From assembly GCA_030605085.1 (NCBI GenBank), contig JAUWBH010000063.1:1-29391 (forward strand): a stretch of 29,391 nt of DNA, written 5' to 3'. Shown here piece after piece: positions 23,910 through 29,391 of this stretch; the stretch's first letter is position 1, and every line of letters begins with the position of its first letter. A model generated the notes under the pieces. That model saw nothing but the letters and a program-made list of their open reading frames with translations. It was not told where the DNA came from and made no database searches. This DNA is from Promethearchaeota archaeon (lineage in GTDB: Archaea > Asgardarchaeota > Lokiarchaeia > Sigynarchaeales > SOKP01). A program made the position numbers and the translations under genes.

Positions 23910-24623
23910 CTACTTATCGTGTAAGATGTTGTCAATAGATAAAACGAAATCAACAAGAATCCTTCTGTCCGTTATTTTATCGAGTATTTTCAAGGCGTAA
24001 GTGTCCTTAAAATCAAATATACCCCCCAGAAAGTAGTCTCTCCATTTATCCGCTTTCTCGATTTCGGCTATAATTTTTCCTGTTGAAAGATCTTTTACTT
24101 TGAAAGAAAATCCCATAAAATTACCTAGTGCTTCGTACCATCGATTCCCCTCAGGATCAGTTAAAAATAATTTTGGTTTAAATAGGGTAAGAATTTTCTT
24201 CTTAATTCGTGCTATGATATTCCCTTCAGAATCCTTTAAGGTTTGGGCGTTACGCGCACTAACTATTTTTTCGTGAATTGTGGCTGCTACAGTTCCATCA
24301 ACTTCGCGCAATTCAATTCTTTTTCTGACGCTAAGTATTTTTCGGTGCATTTTACCAATAATTTGTCCTTTTTCGTTAAGAATATCTCCGCTACCCCAAT
24401 CCCAATATTTTTCTTTCAAGATATAATAATTTCGATTGATATCAAACAGTCCTCCTTTACGGCTGTAAGCGGCATGTTGAGTTTGTGCTACCGCTTTACT
24501 TTCAGGCTTTATTTTGCTCTCACCTTCATTTGTAGTTAGCTTATTCCCGCATTGGACGCAAAATTGATGATTAGAAGACTTAATTTTCGCTCCACACATT
24601 TTACAAAATTTATATGATGTCAT
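23910..24623 (-). CDS. Zinc-ribbon LURP-one/scramblase-like (LOR) protein
   Basis: The 237-residue protein begins with a zinc ribbon (C7, C10, C22, C25) and a short linker. From about residue 60 it shows the repeating strand pattern of the LURP-one-related/tubby-like barrel: YYILKEKYWDWGSGDILNE, KMHRKILSVRKRIEL, LKDSEGNIIARIKKK, LTDPEGNRWYEALGN, KVKDLSTGKIIAEIEK and YALKILDKITDRRI. This fold is shared with phospholipid scramblases and other membrane-associated proteins. There is no terminal membrane helix. It is divergent from the CDP-alcohol phosphatidyltransferase with 170 bp between starts, so a link to the lipid surface is attractive but unproven. The stop is TAG, with an in-frame TAA four codons later. 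Confidence 0.8.
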   Translation of the reverse strand: MTSYKFCKMCGAKIKSSNHQFCVQCGNKLTTNEGESKIKPESKAVAQTQHAAYSRKGGLFDINRNYYILKEKYWDWGSGDILNEKGQIIGKMHRKILSVRKRIELREVDGTVAATIHEKIVSARNAQTLKDSEGNIIARIKKKILTLFKPKLFLTDPEGNRWYEALGNFMGFSFKVKDLSTGKIIAEIEKADKWRDYFLGGIFDFKDTYALKILDKITDRRILVDFVLSIDNILHDK

Positions 24624-24793
24624 TTAAAGCAAGTTATCTTTAATTAAATTGATATTTCTTTTAATAGGAAGATATCAAAATTCTCATAAAAACTTAATGT
24701 TAAGAAAAATAGTTATGTTGAATCTTTAGAAAATGTTATAATTAGAAAATGTTTACCTTAATTAAATAGATAAAATAAAATGATTTAAAAATT

Positions 24794-25549
24794 ATGACCA
24801 GTATACCGAAACTTTTAAAATTAAAGGATTATATAACTCTTACCGGAACCGCATTGGGAGTTATAGCCCTTGTATGTGCGACTTTTGGATCCATTGCTTT
24901 CATTTCTGTAGGGTTTATGCTCGTTACTTTAACCTTAGGAACAGATATGCTAGATGGATATATAGCTCGTAAAACTGGAACTGTAAATAAAATCGGTATA
25001 GAATTAGATTCTCTTAGTGATTCTTTAACATTTGGTATCGTTCCTGCAATATTAACTTATCAGGCCTTTAAAACCGGAGAAATTTACGATGTTGTTCTAA
25101 TAATAGGATGTGTTTGTTTTATTTTTGGCGCAATTCTTAGATTGGCTAGATTTAACATTTCAACAGAAGATCCCGGATATACTGGAGTTCCAACACCTAT
25201 TTCGGCTTTATTATTGTTAGCCTTCTTCTACGCGAATTATTTTTACGCTCACGCTTTAGGAAGTACATCTTTTGCAAGAATTTCTTATTATTTAATACCA
25301 CTAATCTTGATTCTAATTGGTTGGTTTAATATCACCACTCATATAAGTTTTGGTGAGAAAAGTAGAAATGTTTATATCCTTGTTTTGATAATTGCCCCAG
25401 TAATTCCAATTATAGCTATCATTGGAATTATGAATCCAGATTTCTTGATTTCCTTGATTGTTAGTATATTCTTTTTTGGATCTTTTCTTTTCGCAATTAT
25501 ATATATCTTTATAGGTTTTTTCATAAAACTAAAAAAAAAGAAAAATTAA
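24794..25549 (+). CDS. pssA: CDP-alcohol phosphatidyltransferase (phosphatidyl/archaetidylserine synthase-like)
   Basis: The 251-residue membrane protein contains the complete CDP-alcohol phosphatidyltransferase motif: D51, D54-G55, A58-R59, G68, D72 and D76, with the canonical spacing D-G-x2-A-R-x8-G-x3-D-x3-D. It has about six membrane helices. These enzymes swap CMP for a polar head group on a CDP-activated lipid. The RFNISTEDPGYTGVPTP stretch after the third helix is typical of the serine-transferring subgroup (PssA, or archaetidylserine synthase in archaea), so that assignment is favoured. Myo-inositol phosphate or glycerol phosphate acceptors are less likely. The downstream gap has T-rich tracts on both strands. 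Confidence 0.88.
   Translation: MTSIPKLLKLKDYITLTGTALGVIALVCATFGSIAFISVGFMLVTLTLGTDMLDGYIARKTGTVNKIGIELDSLSDSLTFGIVPAILTYQAFKTGEIYDVVLIIGCVCFIFGAILRLARFNISTEDPGYTGVPTPISALLLLAFFYANYFYAHALGSTSFARISYYLIPLILILIGWFNITTHISFGEKSRNVYILVLIIAPVIPIIAIIGIMNPDFLISLIVSIFFFGSFLFAIIYIFIGFFIKLKKKKN
25531..25549 (-). terminator. T-tract (minus strand) after the TrmB-like gene
   Basis: On the minus strand this A-rich stretch reads as T9 and T5 runs about 50 bp past the TrmB-like stop, overlapping the last codons of the phosphatidyltransferase. It is a plausible oligo-T terminator for the minus transcript. Confidence 0.4.
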
Positions 25550-25580
25550 AAGAATCTAATCAATCTAATTAATCAATATT

Positions 25581-25600
25581 CTTTTTCACTTTATTTTTTT
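25581..25600 (+). terminator. T-tract after the phosphatidyltransferase gene
   Basis: A T5 run and a T7 run within 20 bp, 32 bp after the stop codon and in a convergent gap, fit an archaeal oligo-T terminator for the plus transcript. Confidence 0.45.
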
Positions 25601-27546
25601 TAAAACAATTTCTCTTTCCACGATTCTATTGACTCAAAAATTTGGTATTTATCGTTTTCAGTAAGCGATTTTTTTTTCTTAAATTCAGATATCGAATTTT
25701 TTATATTATGTAATGTAACTGAAAATCCTATATTTTCTAGAATTAGATCTGCTATATTTTGTAGTTCTTTACTAAGTTCTACCCCATTAATTACATCCAA
25801 CTTTTGAAGTATCGCATTAAATGCATTATTTATTTGCATTCCTACTCGATCACCTGCCTTTGGATAGGCTCTTGATACATAACTACTTTGTGGTTGAGAT
25901 TCTTGAATAAAATCAGATTTTAGGGGAATATTCACACTAGTCTCTTGAAGTGGCGGTGTTTCTTGAATTTCTTGTGATTCTTTGCTTACTTCCTCGCTTA
26001 GTTTCATCGGTGGAATTTCTACGGGGCGCAAGGGTTCCTGAATAATCGGCTCTGAAATAGCTGGAGCTGGTTGATCCGCTGGAATAATCGGTTTTTCAAT
26101 CATTGCTGGTTTGGGTTGGGTTGACACAGCAAAATCAGGCAAAGCAGCTGCCCAAGTTGTTTCGATTATAGGAGTTAAGAAGTTGATTAAAGGCTTATAA
26201 ATACTTCCAAATCCTACTGTATCATCTAAAGGTTCTTGCGATTCGCTTTTTTCTAAACTTATTAATATATGCGTATTATCTCCCTTCAGAGCAACAATAT
26301 TCTCATTTTTAAGAGTTCTAAACTCTAAATTTGATTTTTCCTTAAATTTTTTAACTAGACTATTTGTATGAGGATCTGAAGAGGCGATTTTTATTTTAAT
26401 TGCTGGAAGAAGATTTTGAAATTGCTCAATTTTTAAATATTTTTCAATTTTTGGGATTATAATAATAATTTCTTCCTTAGAATTCTCAATTATATTAGCA
26501 ATCTCTTCACTTATTTTGAGTTTACTCCTTATTAACCAAAAATTATCTATTTTTATTTTATCCGGTGAAAGGCTCTTTTTGAGAAAATTTTGCATTATGT
26601 CTTCTATTGGTTTATTAATACCGGAAGGGCCGTATATTGATTCTTTAATTAATTTATTTATCCCATCTGAAGTTATTTGTACAATGTTTTGTTCGTCTTT
26701 AATTCCAACCTCTTCCTGTATTTTGTTTAAACTAATTTCAAATTGATTTAACATATTCAAAAAAACCATTTTAAAATCGCTTCTTAATTGAAGCATCGTG
26801 TCGATTACATTATCAGTTTGGTTTTCAATAAGAGTTAATTCTTCTTCAAATGTTTTGCCCAAAGTAACGGTTAAATCTTGAATTATCTGCTGTAAGTTCT
26901 CTTTGAAAATACTTTCAATAACATTTAACACTAGATCTTCTTTTTTTTTGAGATCTAAAAGTATAACTCTTTCTTCAATTACATTTTTTAATTTTGTTAA
27001 ATTTCCAAGAAATTCAAGAACCTTAACCTTAATAGAACTTTTTGCTTTTTCCCGAAAAATTATTAATAATTCTTTTATTGCTTTGACTTTTTCCATATTT
27101 TCAACGATTTCGTCAACATCTTTTTTTTGAATCATTGAATCTTCGTCGAAATATTTTCTTAACTCATGAAATTTGTCATGTAAAGATTTATCGCCATCGT
27201 CTTTTTGATATATTTGATTTATAGATTTAACAACTATATCTCTTACAGCATTTTCAAGGAATCCTAATTTTGCGTCGATATTGGAATAATAATTCAAGAT
27301 TGGAGTCAAGGGAGCAACGGCTAAGTAATGCATAAGAATTTCTGGTTTTTGAGGAAGTATTTGGATAAATAAATTAGTCTTAATGAGCTCTTCAATTACC
27401 GTAGAAAAATTTTCTGGAGATAAATTTGGAGCTAAAGAGTGCAATTCATCACGCGTCAAAGCCGATTTTCCTAAACACTCGAAATAAATTTTTGTTGCTT
27501 CTTCAGAAAGTTTTAGCTCTTTTAAAAATTCACTCAAATCTTTCAC
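25600..27546 (-). CDS. TrmB-like regulator with long coiled-coil insert
   Basis: The 648-residue protein starts with a TrmB-type winged helix (residues 1-80): LKELKLSEEATKIYFECLG, ALTRDELHSLAP, and FSTVIEELIKTNLF. Residues about 90-330 are almost all helical and coiled-coil-like (KAIKELLIIFREKAKSSIKV and later stretches). Residues about 340-460 (FWLIRSKLKISEEIANII, EEIIIIIPKI, IKIKIASSD, NIVALKGDNTHILIS) resemble the TrmB effector/phospholipase-D-like domain. A Pro/Glu-rich linker (480-560) and a C-terminal helical domain follow. TrmB proteins are usually 260-360 residues, so this one is enlarged by the insert and the tail. The effector is unknown; sugars are typical of the family. The start is GTG (27544-27546). 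Confidence 0.75.
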   Translation of the reverse strand: MKDLSEFLKELKLSEEATKIYFECLGKSALTRDELHSLAPNLSPENFSTVIEELIKTNLFIQILPQKPEILMHYLAVAPLTPILNYYSNIDAKLGFLENAVRDIVVKSINQIYQKDDGDKSLHDKFHELRKYFDEDSMIQKKDVDEIVENMEKVKAIKELLIIFREKAKSSIKVKVLEFLGNLTKLKNVIEERVILLDLKKKEDLVLNVIESIFKENLQQIIQDLTVTLGKTFEEELTLIENQTDNVIDTMLQLRSDFKMVFLNMLNQFEISLNKIQEEVGIKDEQNIVQITSDGINKLIKESIYGPSGINKPIEDIMQNFLKKSLSPDKIKIDNFWLIRSKLKISEEIANIIENSKEEIIIIIPKIEKYLKIEQFQNLLPAIKIKIASSDPHTNSLVKKFKEKSNLEFRTLKNENIVALKGDNTHILISLEKSESQEPLDDTVGFGSIYKPLINFLTPIIETTWAAALPDFAVSTQPKPAMIEKPIIPADQPAPAISEPIIQEPLRPVEIPPMKLSEEVSKESQEIQETPPLQETSVNIPLKSDFIQESQPQSSYVSRAYPKAGDRVGMQINNAFNAILQKLDVINGVELSKELQNIADLILENIGFSVTLHNIKNSISEFKKKKSLTENDKYQIFESIESWKEKLF

Positions 27547-27657
27547 CTATTTTTAACTTCTAAAATCCTTAATGTATTTTTCATATAAAAATACAATTAT
27601 ACTAACATTTATAAATTTCTGTGTTGATTTTATACCTCACTATTTTTTAATTTGATT

Positions 27658-27914
27658 TTGCGATTATTTGAAGATTTTACATTGGATCTCTATAAGGATT
27701 ATATTCTTGTAATAATTTCTCTTTTTCTCTTAATCTCTTTTTCCATTATGCAGAAAATGAAAAATAGAAGTATTAGAGCCCCTCCAGTTCACATAATAGT
27801 GAACATATAGATCAAAATAAAAAGGTGAGACCAGAGATTAAAATTTGTACAGAGTGTGGTACTCCCTCGAAATCAAGCGAGCAAGAAATATGCTTTAACT
27901 GTAAACATCACTAA
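27658..27914 (+). pseudogene. Membrane-anchored zinc-ribbon mini-protein, frameshifted
   Basis: Frame 1 from TTG 27658 (LRLFEDFTLDLYKDYI) runs through a membrane helix (ILVIISLFLLISFSIM) and a basic stretch, then stops at TAG 27829-ish. The +1 frame then carries on as SSSHNSEHIDQNKKVRPE to a zinc ribbon ICTECG and ICFNCKHH, with TAA at 27912-27914. Inserting one C in the CCCC run at 27779-27782 joins them exactly into one protein of about 85 residues with a membrane helix followed by a C4 ribbon. The start codon is uncertain. It may be a pseudogene or a base miscalled in the run. It lies divergent from the TrmB-like gene and upstream of the VWA-finger gene. Confidence 0.5.
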
Positions 27915-28078
27915 ATTATTATAATTATAAATTAAAATATTAAAAAAAATTACAAATAAGACTAATTTATGGATAAAATAAAGTTAAATAACATAACTTT
28001 TATTTTACCTTTATATACTTTATTGGATAATTGCTTTGAATTTTTTGCAAATTTATGTAAAAAGATTTTGATTTTGTA

Positions 28079-29391
28079 ATGTCAGCAAAGATAGATTTAA
28101 TCAACACTGAAGAAGTAATCTTTTACATTGATTTAATTAAAGATTATATTAATCAAGATACTTTAATTAAAGAGATTGAAGCTTTTATTGAATTAAAGAG
28201 TAATTTAAGTAGTTCAAGTACTTACGGTATAGTAATTTTCCAAGAAGAAGAAAATCCCTTCTACTTATACGATATGACTGATTCTGAATCAATTATACGA
28301 GTTATTAAAGAAAAATGGGAAAACAGACCAAAAAATCAATCATTTATAGAAAATGGTCTTTTTGAAATCTTGTCATATATTTTTAGGAAGAGTAGACAAG
28401 TAAAAAAGGTTTATCGAATTATAGTTATCTCTGATACACCCAGCAAGAGGTCCGACGAATATCATCAAGCCGTGTACGATTTAATTATTAAATCCAAAAA
28501 ATTTTCCACCATTGTGGACATTATTCGTGTTGGAGAGAGCGAATATTACGAGGATGAAGTAAAAATAAAAGTTATCGCAAGCGAAACTAATGGAGGCGTG
28601 TTTTTTTGTAATAATTCTCAGTTTGAAGATGTTCTCGGTTCTTTAGTCAAAAGTAAACAAGAATTTAATATTGTCCGAGGAGAACAGGAAGGAAGTCAAA
28701 TTCTAGAAGAAGACAAAAAATTTTACGAACGATTGGCAGTAGATTTAATAACTCTTGAACCAGAAGATGAAGGAATTTGTTCGATTTGTGAACTTGAGGT
28801 ATGCCCTGTTTGTGGAGCCTATAGCGACGAAATTCACAAATGTTATAATTGTAACGCTAAATATCATGGCTGTTGCGCATCACGATATTCTATTATAAAA
28901 AATATTGGTTTTAAACATATTTTTCGATGCCCATCGTGTGAGACTCTGCTGAAACTTGATGAAGATTATGTCGATCTCGTATACGAAGAAGATTTTGAAG
29001 AGGGAAGAGAACTTGAATTAGCACAAGAATTTAAAACCGAACAAAAATTTGTAGAAGCACCTGAACTTGAAGCAGCACAAGAATCTGAGACCGAACAAGA
29101 ACGTGTGGAAACACATGAATTTGAAGCATCACAAGAATTTGAAACCGAACTAGAATTGGAAGTGACAGAGGAATTGGAAATGGATCAAGAATCAGTAGCC
29201 GAACAAGAAAGGGTAATTGAATTAGAAAAAGAACCCTCTATAGAAGAAGAAATTGTTGAAATAAAGAAACCTCCACCTCCACCTCCAAAGAAAAAGATTA
29301 AGATTGGAGGATATTTTGGTCGAGAAATTGAATATGATGCCAATTCAACAAGCGAAGTTAAATATAGAGTTAATTCAACAAGCGAAGTAAA
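28079..29391 (+). CDS. VWA domain protein with C4HC3 (PHD/RING-like) finger and repeat tail (partial)
   Basis: ATG 28079 opens a frame of 437 residues that runs off the window. Residues 11-195 look like a von Willebrand A domain: EEVIFYIDLIKD (strand 1; D18 kept, but the MIDAS D-x-S-x-S reads D-L-I-K-D), TYGIVIFQ, ENGLFEIL, YRIIVISDTP, TIVDIIRVGE and GGVFFCNN. Residues 242-287 give C-x2-C-x9-C-x2-C-x4-H-x2-C-x17-C-x2-C, a C4HC3 cross-brace as in PHD/RING-type fingers; an extra CxxC (234, 237) precedes it. The acidic tail has four 18-residue repeats (311-382), a six-proline run (398-403) and the start of a 10-residue tandem repeat. VWA plus zinc finger recalls TFIIH p44/Ssl1. The function is inferred only from architecture. 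Confidence 0.78.
   Translation, partial: MSAKIDLINTEEVIFYIDLIKDYINQDTLIKEIEAFIELKSNLSSSSTYGIVIFQEEENPFYLYDMTDSESIIRVIKEKWENRPKNQSFIENGLFEILSYIFRKSRQVKKVYRIIVISDTPSKRSDEYHQAVYDLIIKSKKFSTIVDIIRVGESEYYEDEVKIKVIASETNGGVFFCNNSQFEDVLGSLVKSKQEFNIVRGEQEGSQILEEDKKFYERLAVDLITLEPEDEGICSICELEVCPVCGAYSDEIHKCYNCNAKYHGCCASRYSIIKNIGFKHIFRCPSCETLLKLDEDYVDLVYEEDFEEGRELELAQEFKTEQKFVEAPELEAAQESETEQERVETHEFEASQEFETELELEVTEELEMDQESVAEQERVIELEKEPSIEEEIVEIKKPPPPPPKKKIKIGGYFGREIEYDANSTSEVKYRVNSTSEV
29009..29224 (+). repeat. Four 54-bp (18-residue) degenerate coding repeats
   Basis: Inside the VWA-finger gene, four consecutive 18-residue units start with E-L/F-E, share A/M-x-Q-E at the fifth to eighth positions, and mostly have T/A-E-Q in the middle: ELELAQEFKTEQKFVEAP, ELEAAQESETEQERVETH, EFEASQEFETELELEVTE and ELEMDQESVAEQERVIEL. 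They are glutamate-rich, probably extended helix or spacer. Confidence 0.8.
29342..29391 (+). repeat. 30-bp tandem repeat running off the window
   Basis: AATTCAACAAGCGAAGT begins at 29342 and again at 29372, exactly 30 bp later, in frame. The unit encodes NSTSEVKYRV. Only one full unit and two thirds of a second are visible, so the copy number is unknown. Confidence 0.75.

Overview
The window is very AT-rich (roughly 30% G+C by eye). It reads as archaeal, most likely an Asgard archaeon of the Lokiarchaeia type. The archaeal signs are frequent TTG and GTG starts, TATA-like boxes 20-30 bp before start codons with little or no leader, an HdrA-MvhD fusion, a TrmB-like regulator and a membrane CDP-alcohol phosphatidyltransferase. 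The Asgard signs are genes resembling eukaryotic signature proteins: a Ras-superfamily GTPase, a gelsolin-like domain protein, two RING/PHD-like cross-brace zinc fingers (one on a seven-helix membrane protein, one behind a VWA domain), an E1-like enzyme and several short C4 zinc-ribbon heads. The lineage is inferred from this gene mix; no rRNA or tRNA gene was found.

Layout. 1-4.2 kb: a partial MBL-fold hydrolase, small GTPase, 7TM-RING protein and B12-binding-type radical SAM enzyme, all on the minus strand, then a truncated acyl-CoA dehydrogenase fragment on the plus strand. The fragment breaks at a 39-bp direct repeat whose other copy lies just upstream of the GTPase. 4.2-6.4 kb: an orphan adenine-specific DNA methyltransferase whose last ten codons and stop lie in that repeat. 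6.6-12.1 kb: a plus-strand metabolic run, with a CxxCxxCC protein, HdrA-MvhD, a SpoT/MESH1-like HD hydrolase overlapping HdrA by 4 bp, a DUF711 protein and a small Cys-rich protein. 12.1-18.2 kb: an ArsR-like regulator, a GNAT acetyltransferase interrupted by an in-frame TAG, a 1211-residue protein of no family I recognise, and an E1/ThiF-like protein. 18.2-21.5 kb: a decayed zinc-knuckle ORF, an S26 peptidase-like protein without a membrane anchor, a disrupted micro-ORF, purN and an MFS transporter. This stretch has a 35-bp repeat that looks like a duplicated promoter, and a pair of palindromes 21 bp apart upstream of purN. 21.7-29.4 kb: a zinc-ribbon/HEAT protein, a gelsolin-SAP fusion, a zinc-ribbon LURP-one/scramblase-like protein divergent from the phosphatidyltransferase, a TrmB-like protein with a long coiled-coil insert, a frameshifted membrane-anchored zinc ribbon, and a VWA-PHD/RING protein that runs off the window in a tandem repeat.

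The strongest leads are the gelsolin-SAP fusion, the VWA plus C4HC3 finger protein and the 7TM-RING protein, followed by the 1211-residue orphan with its E1-like neighbour. The amber-interrupted GNAT and the repeat-bounded breakpoint at 4.17 kb are the main signs of recoding, gene decay or rearrangement.
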